This document shows positions 45,476 to 55,261 of a DNA stretch of 64,000 bases, one piece after another. Made by a program: the position numbers and the translations under genes. Every line of letters begins with the position of its first letter. Within the stretch, counting starts at the first letter, position 1. Origin of the DNA: DASPSR01 sp035516175 (GTDB lineage Bacteria > Nitrospirota > UBA9217); the NCBI GenBank assembly GCA_035516175.1, contig DATJAO010000063.1, positions 7,146 to 71,145 on the forward strand. The letters are read 5' to 3'. Under the pieces are notes generated by a model. That model was not told where the DNA came from. It worked only from the letters and a program-made list of their open reading frames with translations, and did not search any database.

Positions 45476-46705
45476 ATGACTGACGAGGCTTTAATGCGCA
45501 TATTAACGATCAACAGCGGGTCTTCCAGCATCAAATTCTCGCTCTACCGCATGGGCAGCATTGAAACGCAGATGCTTTCAGGAAGCGCGATAGGCATAGG
45601 CCTCGCTTCTGGCCTCTTCCACACCACGGATGCTGAAGGAAAGACGGAGATCGAAAGAAAACTCAGGCTGCGGGACCATGGTGCGGCTTTGCATGAGATA
45701 ATCAACTGCTTGCAAAGCAACGCGGTTGACCGTGATGTGGATGCTGTGGGCCACCGCCTGGTGCATGGTGGGAGCGCATACGCTGAACCGCATCTGATTA
45801 CCGCCGGAGTGTTGACCGCGCTCGAGGGGCTGGTTCCTTTTGCGCCTGACCATCTCCCGCATGAGATCGGTGCCATAAAAGAATTCACCCGTTCCTATCC
45901 GGGCCTGAAGCAGGTCGCCTGCTTTGACACCGCCTTTCACCGGACCATGCCTGAGGTAGCACAGCAGTACGCACTTCCCCGTGAGATCCGGCAGCATGGA
46001 GTTTTGCGGTATGGTTTCCATGGCCTGTCCTATGAATACATCCTGAGTGAACTCCGGAAAAAAGAAGGACGGGAAGCAACGGACGGCAGGGTGATCATTG
46101 CCCACCTTGGAAACGGGGCGAGCATGGGCGCTTTCCGACACGGTAAAAGCGTGGACACAACTATGGGGTTCACCCCTGCCGGGGGGCTAGCGATGAGCAC
46201 GCGTTCGGGCGATCTGGACCCGGGAGTTATCGTTTACCTTCTCAAGGACAAAGGCATGGACGCCGCCGCTGTAAACCGCATGGTAAACAACCAGGCCGGA
46301 CTCCTGGGCGTATCGGGCATAAGCTCGGACATGAAAGTGCTGCTGGATGAGGAAACAAGAAATCCGCATGCAGCTGAAGCCGTGGAGCTGTTTTGTTACC
46401 AAGCCAGGAAGTTCCTGGGCGCCCTCTGCGCTGTGTTAGGCGGGCTGGATACGCTGATCTTTACCGGTGGCATCGGAGAAAACGCGCCGCCAATTCGTGA
46501 GCGCATCTGTAAGGACACGGAGTATCTGGGCATCCGTTTCGATAAAGATCTCAATCGGGGAAATGCCTCCATAATATCCCGGAACGGGAGCTCAGCCGTC
46601 GTTCGCGTAATGAAAACCAACGAAGAACTTATGATTGCCCGTCACACTTATGATCACATCAAGAATACAACAGATGCCGCAGTCCTTAAGCAGAAGATAC
46701 AATAA
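45476..46705 (+). CDS. ackA: acetate kinase
   Basis: 409 aa from the ATG at 45476, with AAGGAGA in front. N-terminal ILTINSGSSSIKFSLY binds phosphate, RLVHGG and HLPHEIGAI are substrate blocks, CFDTAFHRTMPE contains the catalytic Asp, and GFHGLSYEY, HLGNGASMGA and FTGGIGENAP complete the acetate kinase pattern. The reaction is acetyl phosphate + ADP = acetate + ATP. The phosphoketolase gene follows directly, so acetyl phosphate made by Xfp would yield ATP here. Confidence 0.95.
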   Translation: MTDEALMRILTINSGSSSIKFSLYRMGSIETQMLSGSAIGIGLASGLFHTTDAEGKTEIERKLRLRDHGAALHEIINCLQSNAVDRDVDAVGHRLVHGGSAYAEPHLITAGVLTALEGLVPFAPDHLPHEIGAIKEFTRSYPGLKQVACFDTAFHRTMPEVAQQYALPREIRQHGVLRYGFHGLSYEYILSELRKKEGREATDGRVIIAHLGNGASMGAFRHGKSVDTTMGFTPAGGLAMSTRSGDLDPGVIVYLLKDKGMDAAAVNRMVNNQAGLLGVSGISSDMKVLLDEETRNPHAAEAVELFCYQARKFLGALCAVLGGLDTLIFTGGIGENAPPIRERICKDTEYLGIRFDKDLNRGNASIISRNGSSAVVRVMKTNEELMIARHTYDHIKNTTDAAVLKQKIQ

Positions 46706-46777
46706 GCCGTACGTCCATTGCAAACACGGGCAACCGCATGACGTACACAAGTCAAGGCATCCATACAGGAGGTCCCT

Positions 46778-49168
46778 ATGCCTGACGCTCTCTCCCCGGA
46801 ACAGCTCAAAACCATGAACGCTTACTGGCGTGCGGCAAACTACCTTTCGATCGGACAGATCTATCTCTATGATAATCCGCTCCTCAAGGAGCCCTTGAAG
46901 TTGGAGCACATAAAACCCAGGCTTCTGGGACACTGGGGCACCACACCCGGGCTCAACTTCATCTACGTGCACCTTAACCGCATGATCAAGACTCATGACC
47001 TCAATGTCATTTTCATCTGCGGGCCTGGTCATGGAGGTCCCGGCTTGGTCGCCAACACGTATCTCGAGGGCACGTACAGCGAATTTTATCCCCACATATC
47101 CCGTGATGCCGAGGGTATGAAGGAGCTCTTCAAACAGTTCTCGTTTCCCGGCGGCATTCCGAGCCATGCCGCCCCGGAGACGCCCGGGTCCATCAACGAA
47201 GGAGGAGAGCTCGGGTATTCGGTCTCCCATGCGTTCGGGGCTGTCTTCGACAATCCCGATCTCATTGCAGCCTGCGTGATAGGCGACGGTGAGGCCGAGA
47301 CCGGCCCCCTTGCCGCCGCATGGCATTCTAACAAGTTCCTGAACCCCATCACCGACGGGGCAGTGCTTCCCATCCTGCATCTCAATGGTTTCAAAATCGC
47401 CAATCCGACCGTGCTTGCACGGATCAGTCATGAAGAATTGCACGGACTGTTCACCGGCTACGGTTACCAACCCTTCCTTGTCGAGGGATCGGATCCCGAA
47501 CTTATGCACCAGAAGATGGCTGAAACTCTGAACATGGCCATTGCCGAGATAAGATCAATCCAGAAAGAAGCACGAAGCAGCGGGGTCGCGAAACGTCCCC
47601 TCTGGCCGATGATCATCCTTCGAACTCCCAAGTGCTGGACAGGTCCGAAGGAGGTCGACGGCAAGAAAACAGAGTGCTTCTGGCGGTCTCATCAGGTCCC
47701 CCTTACCGATATGGCAACGAAGCCGGAGCATGTAAAATTGCTTGAAGCGTGGATGAAGAGCTACAAGCCGGAAGAGCTCTTTGACGAACACGGAAAGCTC
47801 GTTCCGGAACTGGTTGAATTGGCCCCCCGGGGGGATCGGCGCATGGGCGCCAATCCCCATGCCAACGGCGGCCTGCTGCTGAAAGAACTGACGATGCCGG
47901 ACTTCCAGCATTATGCGGTTGACGTGCCTCAACCCGGTCAGGCTTCGGCCGAGGCCACCAGAATACTCGGCACTTTTTTACGGGATGTCATGAAGCTCAA
48001 CAGGGAGAACAGGAATTTCCGGGTCATGGGCCCTGATGAAACCTCTTCGAACCGGCTCGATGCCCTCTTTGAAGTGACGGACAGGGTATGGATGGCAGAC
48101 ACGATCCCCGAGGATGAAAACCTCTCGCCTGAAGGCCGTGTGATGGAGATCCTGAGCGAGCATACCTGCCAAGGCTGGCTTGAAGGATATCTCCTCGCGG
48201 GGAGGCATGGGTTCTTCTCCTGCTATGAGGCCTTTATCCACATCGTCGATTCCATGTTCAATCAACACGCCAAGTGGCTTAAGGTGGCCAACAAAGAAAT
48301 TCCCTGGCGGAGACCCATCGCCTCCCTCAACTACCTTCTGACGTCCCATGTCTGGCGGCAGGACCATAACGGATTCAGCCACCAGGACCCGGGATTTATC
48401 GATCATGTGGTTAATAAAAAAGCGGATATCGTCCGGGTATACTTGCCGCCCGATGCCAATACCCTTCTCTCCGTAGCTGACCACTGCCTGCGGAGCTGCA
48501 ACAAGATAAACGTGATCGTGGCAGGCAAGCAGCTTGAACCGCAATGGCTCGACATGGACGCAGCCATCAAGCACTGCACGTCGGGGATTGGCATCTGGGA
48601 GTGGGCGAGCAATGACAAAGGGATGGAGCCGGATGTGGTCATGGCATGCGCCGGGGACGTGCCAACGCTCGAAACCCTTGCCGCCGTTGAGTCGCTCCGC
48701 CACTATGCTCCGGACCTGAAAATACGGGTGATCAACGTGGTGGACCTTATGACGCTGCAGCCCCAGGAAGAGCATCCCCACGGCCTTTCCACCAGGGAGT
48801 TCGACACGCTCTTCACGGTCGATAAGCCGATTATCTTCGCCTATCATGGCTATCCCTGGCTGATCCATCGCTTGACCTACAGGCGCACGAACCACAAAAA
48901 TCTCCACGTCCGCGGGTATAAAGAGGAGGGGACCACCACCACTCCCTTTGACATGGTCGTTCGCAACGATCTGGACCGCTTCCACCTCGTGGCCGATGTG
49001 GTCGACCGCGTACCGGAACTGGGCCTTATAACTGCCTACGTCAAGCAGGCCATCCGCGATAAGCTGGTCGAACACCGGGAGTATATTGCGAAGTATGGTC
49101 AGGATATGCCCGAGATCAGGGGATGGACATGGAACGGAACGATCTCACCGCTATCAGGAAGGACGTGA
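46778..49168 (+). CDS. xfp: xylulose-5-phosphate/fructose-6-phosphate phosphoketolase
   Basis: 796 aa, normal length. Thiamine-diphosphate motifs: ICGPGHGGPGLVANTYLEGT, GELGYSVSHAFGAVFDNPDL, GDGEAETGPLAAAWH, and the later GPDETSSNRL, EGYLLAGRHGFFSCYEAF, DHNGFSHQDPGF and NVIVAGKQ. All expected catalytic residues appear present. It splits xylulose-5-P (or fructose-6-P) into acetyl phosphate plus an aldose phosphate. Its position 72 bases after ackA makes a two-gene acetyl-phosphate operon. Confidence 0.95.
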   Translation: MPDALSPEQLKTMNAYWRAANYLSIGQIYLYDNPLLKEPLKLEHIKPRLLGHWGTTPGLNFIYVHLNRMIKTHDLNVIFICGPGHGGPGLVANTYLEGTYSEFYPHISRDAEGMKELFKQFSFPGGIPSHAAPETPGSINEGGELGYSVSHAFGAVFDNPDLIAACVIGDGEAETGPLAAAWHSNKFLNPITDGAVLPILHLNGFKIANPTVLARISHEELHGLFTGYGYQPFLVEGSDPELMHQKMAETLNMAIAEIRSIQKEARSSGVAKRPLWPMIILRTPKCWTGPKEVDGKKTECFWRSHQVPLTDMATKPEHVKLLEAWMKSYKPEELFDEHGKLVPELVELAPRGDRRMGANPHANGGLLLKELTMPDFQHYAVDVPQPGQASAEATRILGTFLRDVMKLNRENRNFRVMGPDETSSNRLDALFEVTDRVWMADTIPEDENLSPEGRVMEILSEHTCQGWLEGYLLAGRHGFFSCYEAFIHIVDSMFNQHAKWLKVANKEIPWRRPIASLNYLLTSHVWRQDHNGFSHQDPGFIDHVVNKKADIVRVYLPPDANTLLSVADHCLRSCNKINVIVAGKQLEPQWLDMDAAIKHCTSGIGIWEWASNDKGMEPDVVMACAGDVPTLETLAAVESLRHYAPDLKIRVINVVDLMTLQPQEEHPHGLSTREFDTLFTVDKPIIFAYHGYPWLIHRLTYRRTNHKNLHVRGYKEEGTTTTPFDMVVRNDLDRFHLVADVVDRVPELGLITAYVKQAIRDKLVEHREYIAKYGQDMPEIRGWTWNGTISPLSGRT

Positions 49169-49201
49169 AGGAGACGGTTGGCGAACCACCTCTCATGCGG
49201 C

Positions 49202-50185
49202 CTATATATAGTCTTCCCGTCTTACCACGCCGACAGGGATTTCTCCTTTCAGGAAATGCTTTATATTTTCGGCAGCCCGCATGGTCCCTTCGTCTGTTAT
49301 GCCGGGGACCATCGCTGAATTATGCGGTGAACCTAGGACATTCGGCAGCGTCAAAAAGGGATAATTCGTGCAAAACTCACCGGAGCGGAACGGTTCGATC
49401 CACCAGGCGTCTATCCCCGCCAGGAACTCAGGATGGATGGAAAGATGAGCATAGAGAGCCCCCTCGTCGATAATATCTCCCCGCGCCACGTTGATGAGAA
49501 TCGCATTTGGCTTCATCCATTCGAGCTCGCGCTTTCCGATCAGACCTCGCGTCGCCTTGGTCAGCGGCAGAGAAATGACCACCACGTCCGACGAGGAGAT
49601 GACCCGCTGAAGATCGTTCAGAGTGCCGATGAACTCAACGGGTTCTTCTGTCCTGCCGCTGGTGTTCACGGCATAGATCCGAGCCCCAAGGGCGCGCATC
49701 AGGCGGGCTGTGGCGCGACCGATGCCACCAAACCCGAGGATCCCACATACGCACCCGCGCAGCCTGCGATTGAGTCTGGACTGGTTGAACTCACCCCGTG
49801 CCATGCCTTGATGTCCCCTGGAAAGGTTCTTTGCGAGGGCCAGCGTCATGGCGAGGACATGCTCTGCCATGGGGTCCGCGTACGCCCCCACGTTGCTTGC
49901 GATGACAATGCCCGGGGGCAGCCCGGTAAAAGGCACATGGTCGGCACCGGCGGAGAGGAGCTGGATCATCCGCACGTTTGTGAGCCAGCCGAGTTCGCCG
50001 GGTCCCAGTTCCTTCGGCAGATTCCACGACAGGAGCACACTTGCACCAACGAGTGTTTGTTCCCGCAGCCCGGAAGGCATATCAGCGAGAAAGGAAAGCC
50101 TCACCTCCTCGCCGAAGATCTCTTTGAGCAATGCGCGCTTTGCTTCGCTAATGGTATAGGTTACGACAAGGTGATGTCTTTCCAT
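49202..50185 (-). CDS. D-2-hydroxyacid dehydrogenase family (NAD-dependent)
   Basis: 327 aa. NAD fold GILGFGGIGRATARLMRALG, catalytic Arg in LINVARGDIIDEGAL, the following Glu in a weaker context, and His in LGSPHNSAM. The order is that of the phosphoglycerate/hydroxypyruvate dehydrogenase superfamily. Substrate unknown. AAGGAGAG precedes the ATG. Convergent with xfp. Confidence 0.85.
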   Translation of the reverse strand: MERHHLVVTYTISEAKRALLKEIFGEEVRLSFLADMPSGLREQTLVGASVLLSWNLPKELGPGELGWLTNVRMIQLLSAGADHVPFTGLPPGIVIASNVGAYADPMAEHVLAMTLALAKNLSRGHQGMARGEFNQSRLNRRLRGCVCGILGFGGIGRATARLMRALGARIYAVNTSGRTEEPVEFIGTLNDLQRVISSSDVVVISLPLTKATRGLIGKRELEWMKPNAILINVARGDIIDEGALYAHLSIHPEFLAGIDAWWIEPFRSGEFCTNYPFLTLPNVLGSPHNSAMVPGITDEGTMRAAENIKHFLKGEIPVGVVRREDYI

Positions 50186-50441
50186 ACTCTCTCCTTAAAT
50201 AAACATCATACTTAGGTCGAGTTTCATTTTTTTGGTCTCTCTTTAAAAGGTAGCACCGGGCCTGACATTGTCAACTCCATGAGAGAAAAAACGTCCCCGT
50301 CTATTTTTCAGGTGACTTTTCTCAGTCCTGGCACAAACTGAACAGCTCCTGTCAGGGGAAGGACGCTCCTCCGACACTTTTGCTATATACTAGTGAACAG
50401 AAAAAAATGATTGTTATTCTCCTGTAGATATGAGATATGAT

Positions 50442-51341
50442 ATGCTGGAACTGCCCGATATCCTCGTCTACATAGAAGCGCTGGAGAGGCGCATTCTTAA
50501 TCAGCGTCTGTTCTATGCGCGAATCGCCCATCCCTTTCTTCTTCGTACTGCAGAGCCGCCGGTGTCGGCAGCAGAGAACAAGCGGGTGCTTGAACTTCGC
50601 CCCATCGGCACGCGTATTGCCATTGGTCTTGAGGACGAGTTATGGCTCCTCGTTCACCTAATGATCATGGGACGGATGCATTGGCGGAAGCCCGGTGCCG
50701 TTCTGAGGGGCAAGGGGGACCTCGCAGCCTTTGACTTCCCGAACGGGAGCCTGGTGCTCTCCGAGTCCGGAACGAAGAAACAGGCTTCGCTCCATATCGT
50801 TCAGGGTCATACAGATCTTCACACTTTTGACCCGGGCGGCATCGATGTCCTTCAATCCGACCTTGAAACGTTCTCCGCGACGCTCACGCGGACTAACCAC
50901 ACATTGAAGCGTGCTTTGAACGATCCACACCTCTTCAGCGGTATCGGCAACGCCTATTCCGACGAGATCCTGTTCCGGGCAAGACTGTCGCCTGTGGCCC
51001 TGGCCCGGCGCCTCACGCCCGAGGAGATCAAGGGCCTGTATTACGCATCACGGGACACGATACTGGAATGGATCGATCGACTGCGGCGTGAAATGAGAGA
51101 CGGATTCCCGGAAAAGGTCACCGCCTTTCGCAAGGACATGGCAGTCCATGGCCGGTATGGTCAGCCCTGTCCGGCGTGCGGCTCGCCGGTGCAGAGAATA
51201 CGCTATGCAGCGAACGAGTCGAACTACTGTGCGCGATGCCAGACCGGTGGCAGACTCCTGGCCGATCGAGCGCTTTCCCGGCTATTGAAGCATGACTGGC
51301 CGCGGACCATTGACGATCTCGAGAAGCGCCATGGCCATTGA
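50442..51341 (+). CDS. Fpg/Nei-like protein lacking the catalytic N-terminal proline
   Basis: 299 aa from the ATG at 50442 (an in-frame ATG at 50430 adds MRYD). Family features: MLELPDILVYIEALERRIL at the start, the helix-two-turn-helix region FSGIGNAYSDEILFRARLSP, and the zinc finger CPACGSP...YCARCQTGGR. Active Fpg/Nei enzymes begin MPELP or MPEGP, with Pro2 as the nucleophile; here residue 2 is Leu (CTG). Lys57 of Fpg is also replaced: the aligned position reads GTRI, Thr57. Glu3 is kept. It may be a DNA-binding but catalytically altered protein, or a new start upstream may matter. Confidence 0.82.
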   Translation: MLELPDILVYIEALERRILNQRLFYARIAHPFLLRTAEPPVSAAENKRVLELRPIGTRIAIGLEDELWLLVHLMIMGRMHWRKPGAVLRGKGDLAAFDFPNGSLVLSESGTKKQASLHIVQGHTDLHTFDPGGIDVLQSDLETFSATLTRTNHTLKRALNDPHLFSGIGNAYSDEILFRARLSPVALARRLTPEEIKGLYYASRDTILEWIDRLRREMRDGFPEKVTAFRKDMAVHGRYGQPCPACGSPVQRIRYAANESNYCARCQTGGRLLADRALSRLLKHDWPRTIDDLEKRHGH

Positions 51342-51382
51342 ACGAAGATCCTTTTTACTCACGTCCGCCCCCCACGAGAATC

Positions 51383-52216
51383 TCATGGCTTATAGTACAT
51401 GAGCTGCCGAGCAGAAGGCGATACGTCACGGATGAGTTTCCGCATTTCCTCGTCCGTCATGGGCTCGAAGGAGCGGGCAAACTTGACATTCTCCTCGAGC
51501 TGGAGGACGTCATCACAGCCGATGACGATATTCGTGACCGGCTGGGAAAGCGCGAAGCGCAGGAAGGGCTCCATGCTCTTGTACCAGGGCAGCCGCTCCG
51601 CAAGGCCTCGGAAATAAACCTTCATTCCGATGATTCCCATGTTCTTCTGCCGTGCATGAGGGAGCACATGCTCAAGGAAGCTCCTGTACTCCGGTTCTCC
51701 CGGGTTGGCAGGCAGGAGCACGGTATCGAAGTCGAAGAACGCGATGCATTTGTTGATAATGAAGGGATCGTGGTGCCCGGTAATGCCGATGAATCTCGTC
51801 AAGCCCTTTTCCTTCGCCTCCAGAAAGGCCTCGATGGCGCCCCCGGGGCGGAATACCTGCTCGACGTCGTCAGTGGTCCTCACATCATGCACCTGCCAGA
51901 GGTCCAAGTGATCGGTTCCAAGGTTCCTTAAGGTTTCCTCGAGGTGATTGAGCGCGCCTCTCTTGTCTCGTGCGTGCGATTTGCTTGACAAGAATATACC
52001 CTTCCTTCGCTCCTTCAATGCTTTCCCGTAATACGATTCACTTCCCGAATATGCCCGCGCTGATTCGCAGTAGTTGATCCCCAGATCCAATGCGCGGTTG
52101 ATGAGGGCATACGCTTCCTTATCATGATCGTAAGTCCTTAGGACCCCCTCGCCGCCCAGGCCGAGGATGGTCACGTCGACGCCGGTTTTACCGAGTATTC
52201 TCTTTGGAATGTTCAT
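51383..52216 (-). CDS. aldo/keto reductase
   Basis: 277 aa. The first block is NYCESARAYSGSESYYGKAL: Tyr is conserved, and the usual catalytic Asp is Glu (CESARAY instead of DTA-Y). Lys in FLSSKSHA, His in LDLWQVHDV. The NADPH block is NIVIGCDDVLQLEEN. This subfamily resembles the predicted AKRs often fused to ferredoxin domains; no fusion is present. The ATG has little Shine-Dalgarno. Confidence 0.82.
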   Translation of the reverse strand: MNIPKRILGKTGVDVTILGLGGEGVLRTYDHDKEAYALINRALDLGINYCESARAYSGSESYYGKALKERRKGIFLSSKSHARDKRGALNHLEETLRNLGTDHLDLWQVHDVRTTDDVEQVFRPGGAIEAFLEAKEKGLTRFIGITGHHDPFIINKCIAFFDFDTVLLPANPGEPEYRSFLEHVLPHARQKNMGIIGMKVYFRGLAERLPWYKSMEPFLRFALSQPVTNIVIGCDDVLQLEENVKFARSFEPMTDEEMRKLIRDVSPSARQLMYYKP

Positions 52217-52307
52217 AGGAAAAGTATATCACAGGACGCGAGCAGGTCGCCACGACGACAGCCTCTCTTCCCTTTACATTCTGCTCACGATATGCTAAAA
52301 ATTCGAC

Positions 52308-55052
52308 ATGAGGTTATTAAGTCCAGCGGCGGTTCTGCTCTGCATGCTGATGTTTTCGTCGACTGCCTTTCCCGCCGCTTCCGGATTTTCCGGCCTTCCT
52401 GTGACCGCGATCGTGATCAAGAATGACCTCGGCAACCCTTGGCCTCATCCCGAACAGGTCCTGCCGCTGATCGAGGTAAAACCCGGCGACCATTTTTCCA
52501 GCCAGGCCATCAGGGACGGCATCGGTTATCTCTATCTCAAAGGCCTGTTCAGAGACATCCGCGTGGACGGGTTTCCCGACGGTGACGGCGTGCGGCTCGA
52601 GTACACACTGTTCCCCATCACCGTGGTGGACAATATCGTGATCAACGGCAATCACGCCTTGTCCAGGGGCAAGATACTGGAAGTGCTCACCGGCGTTGAA
52701 GGGAAGGAATTGCGCGAGGAAAAGCTGCCCGGGTACAAGGCTAATATTATAGCGCTTTATCAGTCCGAGGGATTCTATAACGCCCTCGTCAGTTTTCAAG
52801 CCAGACCGCTGAAGGATCCCCATCACGTGGCACTGCTTGTTAATATCCAGCAGGAGGGTAAACCGACGATCCTCGAGGAGGTCCACTTCACCGGGAATAC
52901 GGTATTCAAGGAGAAAGACCTGCTCAAGATCATGAAAAGCAAAATGGGCGACCGACTCCGGACCGACCTGCTCCTGGATACCGACGTCGAGGCCATACGT
53001 CAGAAATATGCTAAAGCCGGCTATCCGGCGGCCAAGCCCGGCCCGGTGAACGTGAGCTTCCGGGACGGGAAGGCATACGTCACCATCCAGGTAAGCGAAG
53101 GCCCGAAAGTGACGGTGAAGTTTACAGGGAACCACGCATTCAGCTCAAGCAAGCTCAGGGATGCTCTCCTGATCTGGTCGGAGCACGACGTGTCCGATGC
53201 CATTATCGCAAGCAGCACAGACAAGATCAGAAGCCTTTATTATGATGATGGATACGCAAACGTCAGCGTGGGCGTTATGAAAACCGAGGCACCCGGTTCG
53301 CTCGACCTGGAGTTCTCGATCCAAGAAGGGCTGCGGGAGACGGTCCTGAAGATCGACGTCCGCGGCAACACCTACTTCCCGACCAAGCAGATCAAGGGAG
53401 AGATGTCCCTCCGTGAGTCCGGCTGGTTCACGTCGACCCCCTACCGCGAGGACCTCCTGGACAGGGACATGGATTACATACACGACCGCTACGTGGACGC
53501 GGGGTTCCTCGCGGTGAGCGTGAAGAAAACGGTCACCTTTGTCGAGGACGGGAAGGCCGTGGTCGAGATCGACATCGATGAGGGACCGCAGACGAGGACG
53601 GGGACCGTGACCTTCGAAGGGGATACGGCTTTCACCGCAGCTGAACTTCTCGGTATTGTGAGCCTCAAGCCAGGAGCGCCATACAACGAACGGCTCGTGG
53701 ATGAGGACCGCTACCGCATCCTGTCAGCCTATTCCAACAAGGGCTATCTCTACGCCAAGGTGGACGTGGAGAAAAAAACTGCTGACGGCACCGTTGACAT
53801 CAAATATAAAATATCCGAAGATCTTCAGGTGAAGATCGGCAGGATCATCCTGCGGGGGAATGAGAAAACCAAAGATAGCGTGATCATGCGTGAGCTCCTC
53901 GTAAAACCTGGGGGGCCCTATGACTACGGGGCTGTCCTCAAGAGCCAGCAGCGGATATACCGCTACGGTTATTTCGGCCTGGCGCGGTTTGAGCCACTGC
54001 ACCCGGAAGAAAAAGATTATGTCAAGGACCTGCTGTTATCACTCGAAGAGCGGCCTGCCGGCTCCGTGGAGTTCGGCGTGGGATATGGTGACCTTGACCA
54101 CTTCAGGAGTTCCGTTGAGGTCGCGTACCGGAACCTCTGGAACAGCGCCCACTACGCGGGCATAAGGTTCGAGGAGAGCACCATCCTGTCGCGGGTGGTC
54201 CTGAACTATCAGCAGCCCTGGGCCTTCGGGTACAACCTGCAGGGGAAGTTCGCCCTGCTCTGGTCTGATCAGAAAAATATCAACTCGGATACGCGAGAAA
54301 TTTACTACGAGACCCGCAGTAACTCGGCGTCCTACGGTGTGGAGAAGGCCCTGGACCATGTCAAAGCTTCGCTCACCTATCAATACGAAAATGTGGATAA
54401 CTACAACGTCGAACCGGGGGCTATCCTTTCGCCTGAGGATGTGGGCTTTGTATTTATCAGCAGCATCAGCCCTTCACTGATCTGGGACCTACGCGACAAC
54501 ATCTTCAATCCCCGCACGGGTGCCTTGTACGGCGTCGTCATCAAAGAGGCATTGAAGCAGTTAGGTTCTGAGGCAGACTTTACCAAGGTGTCCGTCCAGA
54601 GCAGCTGGTATATCCCTTCGGGAGCAGACTCCGTGGTGGCACTGTCTGCACGCGTTGGGATGGCATGGCCGCATCGCGATACGATCGAGGTGCCGATCCA
54701 TGAACGGTTCTATCTCGGAGGCAGCACGACGGTGCGCGGATATACCCAGGATTCCGTGGGACCTCAAGCCGGCAGTCCCCTCGTCCCGACCGGCGGCGAC
54801 AGTATGCTGCTGTTCAATGCGGAGTACCGTTGGAACGTGACCAAGAGCTTTGGGCTTGTCCTGTTCTCGGATGCCGGCAATGTCTGGATTGGCCAGGATC
54901 TGCATATCGACGACCTCCGTGCCTCGTACGGTGCGGGAATCCGCTATGGAACTCCCATCGGGCCGCTCCGGATAGACTACGGCCAGAAGATCCACCGTCG
55001 GCCCGGGGAAAGCCCGGGAGAGATCCATTTTAATATCGGGCACACGTTCTGA
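52308..55052 (+). CDS. Omp85-family outer-membrane assembly protein with many POTRA domains (BamA-like)
   Basis: 914 aa. Signal peptide about 1-24. Several POTRA repeats (by eye five clear and up to seven) run from about 30 to 570, recognisable by the pattern 'I-I-GN---....L......G......I-----Y---GY'. The C-terminal Omp85 barrel (about 590-914) contains the VRGY motif (STTVRGYTQDS) and ends in the outer-membrane signature phenylalanine (IGHTF). Classical BamA has five POTRAs; more would be unusual. The surA_N-like and sppA genes downstream suggest envelope biogenesis. Confidence 0.85.
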   Translation: MRLLSPAAVLLCMLMFSSTAFPAASGFSGLPVTAIVIKNDLGNPWPHPEQVLPLIEVKPGDHFSSQAIRDGIGYLYLKGLFRDIRVDGFPDGDGVRLEYTLFPITVVDNIVINGNHALSRGKILEVLTGVEGKELREEKLPGYKANIIALYQSEGFYNALVSFQARPLKDPHHVALLVNIQQEGKPTILEEVHFTGNTVFKEKDLLKIMKSKMGDRLRTDLLLDTDVEAIRQKYAKAGYPAAKPGPVNVSFRDGKAYVTIQVSEGPKVTVKFTGNHAFSSSKLRDALLIWSEHDVSDAIIASSTDKIRSLYYDDGYANVSVGVMKTEAPGSLDLEFSIQEGLRETVLKIDVRGNTYFPTKQIKGEMSLRESGWFTSTPYREDLLDRDMDYIHDRYVDAGFLAVSVKKTVTFVEDGKAVVEIDIDEGPQTRTGTVTFEGDTAFTAAELLGIVSLKPGAPYNERLVDEDRYRILSAYSNKGYLYAKVDVEKKTADGTVDIKYKISEDLQVKIGRIILRGNEKTKDSVIMRELLVKPGGPYDYGAVLKSQQRIYRYGYFGLARFEPLHPEEKDYVKDLLLSLEERPAGSVEFGVGYGDLDHFRSSVEVAYRNLWNSAHYAGIRFEESTILSRVVLNYQQPWAFGYNLQGKFALLWSDQKNINSDTREIYYETRSNSASYGVEKALDHVKASLTYQYENVDNYNVEPGAILSPEDVGFVFISSISPSLIWDLRDNIFNPRTGALYGVVIKEALKQLGSEADFTKVSVQSSWYIPSGADSVVALSARVGMAWPHRDTIEVPIHERFYLGGSTTVRGYTQDSVGPQAGSPLVPTGGDSMLLFNAEYRWNVTKSFGLVLFSDAGNVWIGQDLHIDDLRASYGAGIRYGTPIGPLRIDYGQKIHRRPGESPGEIHFNIGHTF

Positions 55053-55261
55053 CAGGGTGTAATGCTGCCCAAACCGAGAAAGCACGGAGCGCAAAGTGCA
55101 TCGTGTCTCTTGTGCTGTGAGCTCTGAGCTCATGCCCAAGGCGCCGTCCCGCTGGACGGCACGGCCCGTTGGTGGTATTATTAAACTGTCTTTACGGCAT
55201 GCACGTGAAATATGTTGTCTGCTGTTGCTGTGAACGGTGAAGGCGAAGGAAGAAGCATTAT

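Noticed and set aside
47978..49075. Long minus-strand open frame inside xfp
   Set aside because: Shadow of the phosphoketolase gene; composition mirrors its codons.
55143..55160. Terminator after the Omp85 gene
   Set aside because: Perfect 7-bp GCCGTCC hairpin but no T-run follows.
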